From the NCBI RefSeq assembly GCF_050410795.1, contig NZ_CP191258.1, positions 4,030,001-4,094,000 on the forward strand: a stretch of 64,000 nucleotides of DNA. Direction: 5' to 3'. Shown piece after piece: positions 24,416 to 33,358 of the stretch. The position numbers were made by a program, and so were the translations under genes. Each line of letters opens with the position of its first letter. Position 1 is the stretch's first letter. The notes beneath the pieces were generated by a model that worked only from the letters and a program-made list of their open reading frames with translations, did no database searches and had not been told where the DNA came from. This DNA comes from Fontivita pretiosa. GTDB lineage: Bacteria; Planctomycetota; Phycisphaerae; Tepidisphaerales; Tepidisphaeraceae.

Positions 24416-25444
24416 ATGAAGCTTCTGGTTACCGGTACTGACGGGTACATCGGCACGATTCTGGCCCCGTACCTGATGGATCGAGGGCATGAGGTCACCG
24501 GCATTGATACCGGCTTCCACCGCATCGGGTGGTTGTACAACGGCGTGCGCGTGATGCCCAAAACGATCACCAAGGACATTCGCAACATCACCGAGGACGA
24601 CCTGCGCGGGTACGATGCGGTGATCCACCTGGCCGAGCTGAGCAACGATCCCGTCGGGCAGCTTGCCCCCAACATCACCTACGACATCAACCACAAGGGA
24701 ACCGTGGCGCTGGCGCACAAGGCCAAGAAAGTGGGCGTCAAGCGGTTCATCTATTTCTCCAGTTGTTCGGTTTACGGCGCCAGCTCGACCCACGCCAGCG
24801 ACGAAAACAGCCCGACCAACCCGCTGACCGCCTACGCCGAATGCAAGCTGCTGGTCGAGCGTGACCTGAAGGAGATGGCCGATGCGAACTTCTGCCCGAC
24901 CTACCTGCGTAACGCCACCGCCTACGGCGCCAGCCCCCGGCAGCGATTCGACCTGGTGGTCAACAACCTGTGCGGACATGCCTGGTGCAGCAAGCTGATC
25001 AAGATGGATTCCGACGGCACGCCCTGGCGGCCGTTCGTGCACATCCTGGACATCGCGCAGGCGACGGCGTGCGTGCTGGACGCGCCACGCGACATCGTGT
25101 TCAACGAGACGTTCAACGTCGGCGACAACTCCGAGAACTACCAGGTGAAGGACATCGCGCGCATCGTCGCCGAGACATTCCCCGGCTGCCAGCTTCAACT
25201 CGGCACGCGGGGAGACGACAAACGCGACTACAAGGTCAACTTCGACAAGATCAACACCCGATTGCCAGGCTTTAAGTGCAGGTGGACGGTCAAAAAGGGC
25301 GCCGAGCAGTTGCTGCGCGTCTTCCAGGCGATCCAGATGCCCAGAGAGGTGTTTGAATCCCCGGCCCACACCCGTCTCAAACGCATCAGGCAGTTGATCG
25401 AAACCAGGCAGATCGACAAGGACTTTTTCTGGGTGACCGAGTAG
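24416..25444 (+). CDS. NAD-dependent epimerase/dehydratase (extended SDR), copy 2
   Basis: A 342-residue paralogue of the SDR at 18399: VTGTDGYIGT, HLAELSNDPVGQ, FSSCSVYG and YAECK (the YxxxK pair), then DSDGTPWRPFVHILDIAQA. GGAG precedes the ATG by 7 bases. It lies between the oxidase and an RfbC-type epimerase, so it probably reduces or epimerises a 4-keto intermediate. The catalytic Ser-Thr pair of copy 1 reads Ser-Cys here (SSC against SST). Confidence 0.88.
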   Translation: MKLLVTGTDGYIGTILAPYLMDRGHEVTGIDTGFHRIGWLYNGVRVMPKTITKDIRNITEDDLRGYDAVIHLAELSNDPVGQLAPNITYDINHKGTVALAHKAKKVGVKRFIYFSSCSVYGASSTHASDENSPTNPLTAYAECKLLVERDLKEMADANFCPTYLRNATAYGASPRQRFDLVVNNLCGHAWCSKLIKMDSDGTPWRPFVHILDIAQATACVLDAPRDIVFNETFNVGDNSENYQVKDIARIVAETFPGCQLQLGTRGDDKRDYKVNFDKINTRLPGFKCRWTVKKGAEQLLRVFQAIQMPREVFESPAHTRLKRIRQLIETRQIDKDFFWVTE

Positions 25445-25504
25445 CAGGGGCTTTTGAACCCGAGCACAGAACCGCACCGGCGGAACGACTGTGCGACGCC
25501 GCAC

Positions 25505-26032
25505 ATGATCTTCAGGCAAACCACGATCCCCGGGGTGTTGCTCATCGAGCTGGAGAAGCGCGAGGACTCGCGGGGATATTTTGCCCGCGCCTGGTGCGAG
25601 CGCGAGTTCGCGGCGCACGGGCTGCCGCGGTTTGTCCAGACCAACATGTCGATGTGCCGGCAGAAGGGAACGATCCGCGGACTGCACTATCAGGTGGCGC
25701 CGCACGGCGAGGCCAAGTACCTGCGATGCATTCGCGGGGCGATCTTCGATGTGGTCGTGGACATTCGTCCGGATTCGCCGACCTACAGGAAATGGTTCGG
25801 CGTGGAGCTGACCGCCGAGAACCGCAAGGCCATCTTCGTGCCCGAGGGTCTGCCCCATGCGTATCAGGCGTTGACGGACGAGGCGGAGGTGATCTACTCG
25901 GCTTCGTGCTTCTACACCCCCGGCGCCGAACGCGGCATTCGATGGAACGACCCGGCGTTCAATATCGAGTGGCCGATCCGGGAAGTGATCGTTTCGGAGA
26001 AGGACGCGAGCTGGGCGGACTGGAAGGGCTGA
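25505..26032 (+). CDS. rfbC: dTDP-4-dehydrorhamnose 3,5-epimerase family protein, copy 1
   Basis: A 175-residue cupin-fold epimerase. EDSRGYFARAW, QTNMSMCRQKGTIRGLHYQ (catalytic His in RGLHYQ), YLRCIRGAIFDVVVDIR, FVPEGLPHAYQAL and IRWNDPAF are all family motifs. The ATG at 25505 gives the standard length; a TTG at 25454 is less likely. In this setting the substrate may be a CDP-linked rather than dTDP-linked 4-keto sugar, which is inference from the two rfbF genes. Confidence 0.9.
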   Translation: MIFRQTTIPGVLLIELEKREDSRGYFARAWCEREFAAHGLPRFVQTNMSMCRQKGTIRGLHYQVAPHGEAKYLRCIRGAIFDVVVDIRPDSPTYRKWFGVELTAENRKAIFVPEGLPHAYQALTDEAEVIYSASCFYTPGAERGIRWNDPAFNIEWPIREVIVSEKDASWADWKG

Positions 26033-26126
26033 AGCACTGACACGCCGCGCCGAAGCTGAGGCTGAGCTGCGCAGCCCGCGGCTCCCGCAGCGAGCCGGGG
26101 TTGGGGTGAACTTTCGGGAGTGAGCC

Positions 26127-27446
26127 ATGATCGTTGTGGACAATGCATTGATGGATCGCGAGCGCGCGGGCAAGCCGATCCGCGTAGGACTGGTCGGCGC
26201 CGGCTTTGCGGGAAAGGGTTTTGCCCTGCAACTGCTGGGCGGGCTGCCCGGCATGCGGCTGGTCGCTATCTCCAACCGCACGATCGCCGAAGCCGAGCAG
26301 GCCGTGCGGATGGGCAACGGAACCTGCACCACCGTTTCCAGCGCTGAAGAGCTGGAGGCCGCCATCGACCGCAACGGCAATGAAGTCGGGAAAGTCGCGA
26401 TCACCAGCGATGCAATGCTGCTGTGCGCTTCGCCCAGCATCGACTGCATTGTCGAAGCCACCGGCGAGATCGAATTTGCCGCGCAGGTGGCGATGGCGGC
26501 GTTTGCCACGCGAAAGACCGTGGTCGTGCTCAATGCCGAGCTGGACGCGACACTGGGGCCGATCCTTCGTGTCAAGGCGCAGCAGTGCGGGGCGTTCTTC
26601 TGCCAGGCGGACGGGGACCAGCCGGCGGTGATCATGAACCTGTACCGCTACGTCAAGAGCATCGGCTTCGTTCCGGTGATGGCGGGGAACATCAAGAGCC
26701 TCCAGGACCATCGTCGCACGCCCGCCACCCAGGCCGAGTTCGCCCGCAATGTCTGGCAGCGCCCCAAGTTCATCACCAGCTTCGCCGACGGAACCAAGAT
26801 CAGCCAGGAGATGGCCACCGTCGCCAACGCCACCGGGTTTCCCGTGCAGAAGCGGTCGATGCTCGGACCACGTTGCGATCACGTGGACAACGCCTGGAAG
26901 TGCTTTGATCCGCAGGTGCTGATGAGCACCGGATTGACCGACTACATCCTGGGCGCCCAGCCCAGCTTCGGCGTGTTTGTGCTGGCGCACTGCGAGCATC
27001 AGCCGATGAAAAAGCGATGGATGAAGGTCTACAAGATGGGCGACGGGCCGTTTTATACCTTCTACACACCGTCGCATCTGAGCCCGATCGAAGCGCCCAA
27101 CACCGTCGGGCGGGCGGTGATCTTCCGCGACGATCCGGTCAAGCCGCTGGGCGGACCGGTGTGCGACGTGGTCACCGTCGCCAAGCGGGCTCTGAAGGCC
27201 GGCGAGGTGCTCGACGGCATCGGAGGGTTTCTGACCTACGGGGCGATCGACAACACCCCCGTGGCGATGCAACAGAACCTGCTGCCGATGGGCCTGAGCG
27301 AAGGCTGCATCCTCAAGCGCGATCTGCCGATGGATGCCGCCATCACTTTCGATGACGTGGAAATGCCCAAAGGGCGGCTGTGCGACCGGCTCTGGCGGGA
27401 ACAGGTCGAGCACTTCGGGCTGCGTAAGATCAAGAAGATCGCGTGA
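26127..27446 (+). CDS. NAD(P)-binding oxidoreductase with SAF domain
   Basis: A 439-residue protein. The N-terminal Rossmann fold has VGLVGAGFAGKGFALQL (about 20-36) and a homoserine-dehydrogenase-like core (CIVEATGEIEFAAQ, VVVLNAELDATLG). The C-terminal third, from about 330, reads as a SAF domain (VVTVAKRALKAGEVLDGIGG), the fold of sialate synthases and UxaA-type proteins. Proteins of this build occur in polysaccharide and sugar-modification clusters, but the reaction is not known to me. It has GGGAG before the ATG and sits between rfbC and the GT2 pair. Confidence 0.85.
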   Translation: MIVVDNALMDRERAGKPIRVGLVGAGFAGKGFALQLLGGLPGMRLVAISNRTIAEAEQAVRMGNGTCTTVSSAEELEAAIDRNGNEVGKVAITSDAMLLCASPSIDCIVEATGEIEFAAQVAMAAFATRKTVVVLNAELDATLGPILRVKAQQCGAFFCQADGDQPAVIMNLYRYVKSIGFVPVMAGNIKSLQDHRRTPATQAEFARNVWQRPKFITSFADGTKISQEMATVANATGFPVQKRSMLGPRCDHVDNAWKCFDPQVLMSTGLTDYILGAQPSFGVFVLAHCEHQPMKKRWMKVYKMGDGPFYTFYTPSHLSPIEAPNTVGRAVIFRDDPVKPLGGPVCDVVTVAKRALKAGEVLDGIGGFLTYGAIDNTPVAMQQNLLPMGLSEGCILKRDLPMDAAITFDDVEMPKGRLCDRLWREQVEHFGLRKIKKIA

Positions 27447-27521
27447 GCGGAGCGGCACAGGGCACAACGGCGGCCAGTCGGCTTCGGCTCCGCGCCCTCT
27501 GCTCTGGAATCGACAGGCATT

Positions 27522-28517
27522 ATGTCCTCTCCCAGGGTCAGCATCGGTGTACCGGTCTTCAATGGCCAGAAGTACCTCCGCTTCACGCTGGATTCCCTGT
27601 TGGCACAGACGTTCAGTGACATCGAGATCATCGTCACCGACAACTGCTCCACCGACGCCACACCGCAGATCGTCGCCGAGTACGCCGCACGCGATCCGCG
27701 CATCCGATACATCCGCAACCCGACCAACCTCGGCCCGGCCAGGAATTACAGGGTCTCGATGGATCTTGCCCGTGGCGAATATTTCAAGTGGAACCCCGCC
27801 GACGACGTCTGCGCCCCGGACTTCATCGAAAAGTGCGTGAAGGTGCTCGATGCGGATCCTTCCGTAGTGATGGTCTATCCGCGCACGAACCTGATCGACG
27901 CCCAGGGACAGGTCTTCGCCCAGTACGACTACGAGCGGGACTTTGACCATCCCAGCCCGGCGGTTCGGCTGTGGCGGATGATGACGGTGGACCATCGAGT
28001 TCATGGTGGGCATGAGCTGTACGGCGTGATTCGCACCGCCGAACTGCGCAAGACTCCGGGCATGCTCAGCCATGTGCGCGGCGACAGTGTGCTGCTGGCG
28101 AGGTTTGCATTGCTGGGGCGGCTGCGGCGCATCGAGGAGTACCTGTTCTTCAACCGCGATCACAGCGATCGGTCCAGCAAGTATCAGGACCGCGCGCACG
28201 TGCGGCAGGGAAGCCGGCTGGCACGCTACCTTGGCTATGGTCCGCTGCCCGCCGCCGAGTGGTGGGACCCCAGGCTCAGGGGCAGGATCGTCTGGCCGGA
28301 GTGGCGGGTCTGGCGCGAATACCTGCGCGCAGTCCGGGAAACGGACCTGCCCTGGGGGCAGAAACTCGCCTGCTATGGTGCCTTTGCCCTGTATACCATC
28401 AGGCACACCCCTAAACTGGCCCGCGACGTGTTGATCGCCGCCGAGCAGTTCATCAACCGGCTGATCCACAAACCCAATCCAACCGATAGCTCCGATAGAA
28501 GGGGCGTGATCGCTTAA
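27522..28517 (+). CDS. GT2 family glycosyltransferase, copy 1
   Basis: A 331-residue GT-A transferase: RVSIGVPVFNGQKYL, then TDNCSTDATPQI and a region around FKWNPADDVCAPDF that replaces the usual DxD with ADD. Near the C-terminus, WWDPRLRGRIVWPEWRVW and two weak hydrophobic stretches suggest membrane association. It is a tandem paralogue of the next gene, with 30 bases between them. Likely adds one sugar to the EPS repeat unit on the cytoplasmic face. Confidence 0.88.
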   Translation: MSSPRVSIGVPVFNGQKYLRFTLDSLLAQTFSDIEIIVTDNCSTDATPQIVAEYAARDPRIRYIRNPTNLGPARNYRVSMDLARGEYFKWNPADDVCAPDFIEKCVKVLDADPSVVMVYPRTNLIDAQGQVFAQYDYERDFDHPSPAVRLWRMMTVDHRVHGGHELYGVIRTAELRKTPGMLSHVRGDSVLLARFALLGRLRRIEEYLFFNRDHSDRSSKYQDRAHVRQGSRLARYLGYGPLPAAEWWDPRLRGRIVWPEWRVWREYLRAVRETDLPWGQKLACYGAFALYTIRHTPKLARDVLIAAEQFINRLIHKPNPTDSSDRRGVIA

Positions 28518-28547
28518 GCGATCAGCTCCGGCCGCAGAGGTTGTCCC

Positions 28548-29582
28548 ATGCACACTCCGCGTCTCAGCATCGGTGTGCCCGTGTACAACGGCGCGCGCTT
28601 CCTCCGCGCCACGCTGGACTCGATCCTGGCCCAGACCTGGACCGATTTTGAGCTGATTATCTGCGACAACTGCTCCACCGACGCCACCGAGTCCATTTGC
28701 CGCGAATACGCCGCCAAAGACCCGCGCGTGCGCTATTTCCGCAACGAGCGCAACCTCGGCCCGGCGCCCAACTACAACCGCTGTTTCCAGTATGCCCGCG
28801 GCGAGCTATTCAAATGGAACGCCGCCGACGACTGCATCGAACCCACCTTCGTTCAGCGCTGCATCGAGCTGCTCGACAGCGATCCTTCAATCGTCTGCGC
28901 CCACACAAAGACGATCCTGATCGACGACCAGGGCCGGCCGTACCGAAAGTACGATCACGAGCTGGATCTGGATCATCCATCGCCGGTGGTGCGTTTTGCC
29001 CGCCTGGTGTTCGTCAATCACCGCAAGCACAATGCGCATGAGTTCTGGGGCGTGGTCCGCGCCGAGGCGCTGCGCAAGACGCCGATGAAGGGCAGCTTTC
29101 CCAGCGCCGATCGCATCCTGATGAGCTTCTGGGCGCTGCAAGGCCGGATAGCGCGCGTCGAGGAGTACCTGTTTCTCAACCGCGAACACCCGCAACGCTC
29201 GCAGCGCGCCATCGCCAACAGAGACTTCAGGCCCGGCAGTGCGCTGTCGCGATGGATCGGTGGCGGGCCGACTCCGCCGTATGAATGGTGGGACCCCAGA
29301 CTCAAGGGCAGGATCGTGTTTCCCGAGTGGCGGTGGGTGTGGGAGTATCTGCGGGCGGTGCGGATGACGAAGCTGCCGCTGCGACACAAGCTCGGCTGCT
29401 ACGCGGTCATGGCCGCGCTGTACGTCGCATTCCTGCCCCGCCTGGCGCGGGACGTGCTGATCGCGGGAGAACAACTGTTGCGACGGTTGTTGTCCTGTCG
29501 CGGTGCCGCCCCGATATCCGATACGGGCGGCCCAGGCTGTGAGCCCCGGGCGTGCGACCCGCCTCGAAAGCGGGCGGCATAG
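28548..29582 (+). CDS. GT2 family glycosyltransferase, copy 2
   Basis: A 344-residue paralogue of the preceding gene: LSIGVPVYNGARFL, ICDNCSTDATESI, FKWNAADDCIEPTF, and the same WWDPRLKGRIVFPEW segment. The C-terminus is longer and basic. The tandem pair implies gene duplication with change of donor or acceptor, in line with the duplicated sugar-nucleotide genes. The 77-base gap to the next gene holds nothing recognisable. Confidence 0.88.
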   Translation: MHTPRLSIGVPVYNGARFLRATLDSILAQTWTDFELIICDNCSTDATESICREYAAKDPRVRYFRNERNLGPAPNYNRCFQYARGELFKWNAADDCIEPTFVQRCIELLDSDPSIVCAHTKTILIDDQGRPYRKYDHELDLDHPSPVVRFARLVFVNHRKHNAHEFWGVVRAEALRKTPMKGSFPSADRILMSFWALQGRIARVEEYLFLNREHPQRSQRAIANRDFRPGSALSRWIGGGPTPPYEWWDPRLKGRIVFPEWRWVWEYLRAVRMTKLPLRHKLGCYAVMAALYVAFLPRLARDVLIAGEQLLRRLLSCRGAAPISDTGGPGCEPRACDPPRKRAA

Positions 29583-29659
29583 GCTTGCCGGGCCGCGACG
29601 CTGCGCGTACCTTTGCATGCCTGTAACCGAAGCCGTCGCGGCGACGTCCAATCACAGCG

Positions 29660-30202
29660 ATGATCTACACGCCAACCAAGCTGGCCGGAGCCGTGATCCT
29701 CGAGCCGCAGCCGATTCGCGACGAGAGGGGCTTTTTCGCCTACCTGCTGGATGTCCGCGACGCCGAAGCCCACGGGCTGCGCATCGGCCTGGCCCAGGTC
29801 AAGCTCAGTTACAACTTCAAGAAGGGCACGCTGCGCGGGATGCACTGGCAGGCGCCGCCCGCAGCGGAGGTCAAGCTCGTCCGCTGCACCCGAGGCGCCA
29901 TCCTCGATGTGATCGTAGACCTTCGTCCGGATTCGCCTACGTATCTCCAGCACATCGCCGTCGAGCTGACGGCCGATAACCGCAGGGCGCTTTACGTTCC
30001 GCAGCTTTTTGCCCACGGCTACCAGACGCTGACTGACGATGTGGAGGTTGTCTATCAGGTGGATGAGTTCTACGCGCCGCAGCACGAGCGCGGATTGCGC
30101 TATGACGATCCGGCGCTGGGGATCCAGTGGCCGCTGCCGGTGACCAGCTTGTCCGGGAAGGACGCCTCCTGGCCGCTGATCCGGGATGGGCGCATTGCCT
30201 GA
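29660..30202 (+). CDS. dTDP-4-dehydrorhamnose 3,5-epimerase family protein, copy 2
   Basis: A 180-residue second cupin epimerase: RDERGFFAYLLD, KKGTLRGMHWQ (the catalytic His retained), LVRCTRGAILDVIVDLR, HGYQTLTDDVEVVYQVDEFY and LRYDDPALGIQWP. It differs clearly from copy 1 in the N-terminal third and in the loop before the HGYQ motif, so it is not a recent duplicate. A different 3- or 5-specific epimerase is plausible. It is the last sugar-nucleotide gene of the cluster. Confidence 0.88.
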   Translation: MIYTPTKLAGAVILEPQPIRDERGFFAYLLDVRDAEAHGLRIGLAQVKLSYNFKKGTLRGMHWQAPPAAEVKLVRCTRGAILDVIVDLRPDSPTYLQHIAVELTADNRRALYVPQLFAHGYQTLTDDVEVVYQVDEFYAPQHERGLRYDDPALGIQWPLPVTSLSGKDASWPLIRDGRIA

Positions 30203-30343
30203 GATTTATAGGACGACACAATTTGGCGCCGAAGGAATTGAGGGCTTTGGCAAAGCGCTGAGCATGGGGTATTCTCCAGAGCCGGAAGGTTGAAGTAGCG
30301 CGGTCCACTTGTACGGGAGTGAAGACAACTCAGGTGTGACATG

Positions 30344-30365
30344 CCGCCGCGCGCCAACGCGGCGG
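30344..30365. terminator. GC-rich hairpin in the gap before the last glycosyltransferase
   Basis: CCGCCGCG (30344-30351) and CGCGGCGG (30358-30365) are perfect eight-base arms around a six-base loop, in the 234-base gap between the second epimerase and the GT4 gene. No T-run, so it is only a possible transcript end or 5' leader hairpin. Confidence 0.35.
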
Positions 30366-30436
30366 GCGATGACGCGGAGCCTGTGCCGCGAACTGTCCGG
30401 CCCGCGTTGCGTAGCTCGGGTTGCGTCGTAACGTTT

Positions 30437-31624
30437 ATGCGTATCCACGTCTATCTGCGCGAGTTCCCACCCACGGGAGACCCGCTGGATTCGGGCATGA
30501 TCAAGGCGGTGCACGGCCTGGCCGCCGGCTTCGCCCGGCACGGCGCGCAGGTAACCGTTTTGTGCGAAGGGGAGAAGACCGGCGTGGTTGACACGCCCGC
30601 CGGCTACGAAATCCGCTGCTTTGCCCACAACAACCCGCGGCGTCCGACGCTCACGTCGCTGTCCCGTCAGCTCGAGCAGTACATCGATCGCTGCCCGGAT
30701 CCGGGTTTGTTCCTGCTCAACGGCATCTTCAGTCCCTGCGTGTACATGGTGGCCCGCGCCTGCCGGCGCAACCGCATCCCCTATGTCTTCGCGCCGCACG
30801 ATCCGTATCACCCTTCGATCTTCGACAAGCGGTGGCACCTGAAATGGGCCTACTGGTATCTGCGCGAACGTCCGATGCTGCGACGGGCAAGCGCCATCCA
30901 GGTGCTGGATTTGAGGCACGCTGAATGGCTGCGCCGCTTGGGCGTGCATACGCCCGTGCTGGAAGTGCTCAACGGCTGGGCGCCCGAGGATGTGCAGCCG
31001 ATCGAGGCGCTGAGCTGGCGCGATGCCGGCCCGCCGCGACTGCTGTACATGGGCCGCATCGATTCGCACAACAAGGGACTGGATATCCTGCTCGAGGCGT
31101 TTGCACAGTTGTTGGGCGAGACCGATGCAAACCTGACCATTCAGGGACCGGACTGGGGCGACCTGGAGGCCATGAAACAACTTGCCGGGCGGCTGGGGCT
31201 GGGCAGGCGCGCGGAGTTTCGCGAGCCGGATTACACCATCGCCTCCTCGTTCATCACCGCCCAGCATGATGTCTTCGTGCTGCCTTCGCGCTTCGAGGGT
31301 TTCGGATTGTCCGCGCTGGAGGCGATGCTCTCGGCCAGGGTCATGGTCGTCTCCGACGTGGCCGGCATCGCGCCGCATGTGCGCGCCAGCGGATGCGGCG
31401 TCGTGGTCGCCTCCGACAGCCAGCACATCAAGCAGGGAATCCGTCAGATTCTGGCCATGCGACCGAAGTGGAAACAGATGGGCTTGGCCGGACGTGAATA
31501 TGCCCTGCAAAAGCTTCGCTGGGAGACGATTGCCGCCGAGACGATCGAAAAATACCGCGCACTGCTGGGCGCGGAAATCGGCCGAACGGCGGCTTTGCGG
31601 AACTGCGCTGCGTCAATTCTCTGA
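30437..31624 (+). CDS. GT4 family glycosyltransferase
   Basis: A 395-residue GT-B transferase. MRIHVYLREFPPTGDPLDSG opens the acceptor domain; LLYMGRIDSHNKGLDILLEAF opens the donor domain; LPSRFEGFGLSALEAMLSARVMVV is the E-x7-E motif. The start at 30437 is chosen from the family N-terminus; the frame upstream is open but begins in the hairpin region. It closes the sugar cluster and converges on the VanZ protein with only 35 bases between stops. Confidence 0.88.
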   Translation: MRIHVYLREFPPTGDPLDSGMIKAVHGLAAGFARHGAQVTVLCEGEKTGVVDTPAGYEIRCFAHNNPRRPTLTSLSRQLEQYIDRCPDPGLFLLNGIFSPCVYMVARACRRNRIPYVFAPHDPYHPSIFDKRWHLKWAYWYLRERPMLRRASAIQVLDLRHAEWLRRLGVHTPVLEVLNGWAPEDVQPIEALSWRDAGPPRLLYMGRIDSHNKGLDILLEAFAQLLGETDANLTIQGPDWGDLEAMKQLAGRLGLGRRAEFREPDYTIASSFITAQHDVFVLPSRFEGFGLSALEAMLSARVMVVSDVAGIAPHVRASGCGVVVASDSQHIKQGIRQILAMRPKWKQMGLAGREYALQKLRWETIAAETIEKYRALLGAEIGRTAALRNCAASIL

Positions 31625-31659
31625 TCCGCCGGCCTGAAGCGCAGAGCCGGACAAGCCCG

Positions 31660-33252
31660 CTACATTGAGCTTTGTGGACTGCGTGCCCGCCACGCTTCCA
31701 TCGCCGCCAGCGTGGCGAATGCCACGATGATGCTGATCAGCAGGTTCCTGAGCTGAAATCCGCTGGCCGATTCCAGTCCGAGGATGATCTCCAGCAGCAC
31801 GGCGACAAGCAGCGCTGCGCCCGCCGCTGCTGTACGCCTGTGTTTCATACTCAGCGTGCTGGTCGCCAGCGTCGCTGTAAGCAGGGCGGCGAACGGGACC
31901 AGCGCCATCACCCGGTAGATCGTCGCGTAGCTGCCCAGCCCGTAACGTTCCATCCGCAGGCGGAACCAGTTCCTGGGATACAGCCGCCAGATGATTTTGG
32001 CCTCGGGGGTGATCTCGACGCGGCCTCGCTCCAGCCCATCCACGTAGACGCGAATCTGCCCGTTGCGGTGAGTGAGCAGGATGTGATGGGCGTGGAAATC
32101 GGCCAGCACATCGCGCACATGCAGATCCGGCGACGTGCGGATCGCGCTGCGGAGACGCACGGTCAGATCGGAATCCTCCTGACCCACGGCGAGGTTGAAG
32201 CCCCGGCGGTTGGAGATCGTGACGATCCTGGCCGGGCCGTGCTGGCGGGTGTTGGCGGTGGCGGCGACGAAGGCCAGGCTCAGCTCCCCGCTGCTGCGGA
32301 TGCGGTGGATCGCCGGGGCGATCGACGCACCGGTCGCCAGCCAGTGATACGAATACAGGTGGGGCGGCCCGGTGCTGGAGACCTCCAGCTCGTCGGGTCG
32401 CTGGCCCATCCAGTTCAGCGGCTTGAGTTTGCCGGTGAGGTCCGGGTACGGCGCCGGCCCGCGCAGCACATACTGGCCCAGCAGCGACTCGCCGAGCAGG
32501 TCGGCCGGCGCGGCGCCGGCGGCCAGCGCTTGTGCCTGCTCGGCCTCGACGGCGCGGTCGGCCAGAACAATCTCGGAAACAAAGCCGTCCCACGGGCGGT
32601 CGTTGGCGGCATGATCCCCGACCGTCAGCAGCATGCCCGTGTCCCAGACGCTCAGGTCGCCGGGCCTGCGGATGAGCAGCGGCGCGCTGACCATCAGCAG
32701 CGTATAGATCGTCAGCGCCGTGGCGAGTATCGGCGAGCTAACCAGCCAGCGCAAGTTCAATAATCCTCTGGCCGCGAGGCGCACCAGTCGATCGCCGCCG
32801 GCGATGAAGATGCCGGCGCCGATCACGCTGCCCAGGGTGTTGCACCACAGATCCTGTAGAGCCGGATCGCGGAAGCTGACCAGCGCCTGCGTCAGCTCAA
32901 CGATCAGGGAAAGGCCCATGCCCAGAAGCAGCGCCGAGATGACCTGCCGGATGTGGCGGGCGCGCCGGCGGCCAATCACCGCCGACAGCGCGAAGCCGAA
33001 TGGCACAAAGAACAGGACATTCTGAAGGCGATCGACATTGCCCGGGTCCCACTGCATCCAGCGCCAGTCGAACTGACGACGGGTTCCATCCCACCAGCCA
33101 CCTTCAGGAATCGCAAAGTCGAACGGAAAAGTGCCCGCAAATGCAACAAACAGAACGCTGGCGACCAGCAGGAACACGGCCAGCGCTCGCGCGACGCGAT
33201 CGGTCGGCGTCACGTAACCGTGCGGCAGCACTCGGATGTGGACTCTGCTCAT
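31660..33252 (-). CDS. VanZ-like membrane protein with LamG-type domain
   Basis: A 530-residue protein. Residues about 18-170 are a VanZ-type four-helix membrane domain (QNVLFFVPFGFALSAVIG, GLSLIVELTQALVSFRDP, DLWCNTLGSVIGAGIF). A middle segment of about 230 residues contains LSVWDTGMLLTVGDHAANDR and LTHRNGQIRVYVDGLERG, the look of a concanavalin/LamG carbohydrate-binding fold. Two more hydrophobic segments close it. VanZ domains are linked to teicoplanin resistance and appear in planctomycete EPS loci; here the sugar-binding insert hints at a role in surface polysaccharide. Start at 33252 (MSRVHIRVLPHGY). Confidence 0.82.
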   Translation of the reverse strand: MSRVHIRVLPHGYVTPTDRVARALAVFLLVASVLFVAFAGTFPFDFAIPEGGWWDGTRRQFDWRWMQWDPGNVDRLQNVLFFVPFGFALSAVIGRRRARHIRQVISALLLGMGLSLIVELTQALVSFRDPALQDLWCNTLGSVIGAGIFIAGGDRLVRLAARGLLNLRWLVSSPILATALTIYTLLMVSAPLLIRRPGDLSVWDTGMLLTVGDHAANDRPWDGFVSEIVLADRAVEAEQAQALAAGAAPADLLGESLLGQYVLRGPAPYPDLTGKLKPLNWMGQRPDELEVSSTGPPHLYSYHWLATGASIAPAIHRIRSSGELSLAFVAATANTRQHGPARIVTISNRRGFNLAVGQEDSDLTVRLRSAIRTSPDLHVRDVLADFHAHHILLTHRNGQIRVYVDGLERGRVEITPEAKIIWRLYPRNWFRLRMERYGLGSYATIYRVMALVPFAALLTATLATSTLSMKHRRTAAAGAALLVAVLLEIILGLESASGFQLRNLLISIIVAFATLAAMEAWRARSPQSSM

Positions 33253-33358
33253 CGGCTGGCGCCTCAGATTGTGCAGATTTCGCAGGGATCGCAAAGCCGC
33301 TCAAATCGCAGGCGGTTCTCAGGTCGCGCCGGGCAGATTGCGCCTTCAACTTCGGCGG

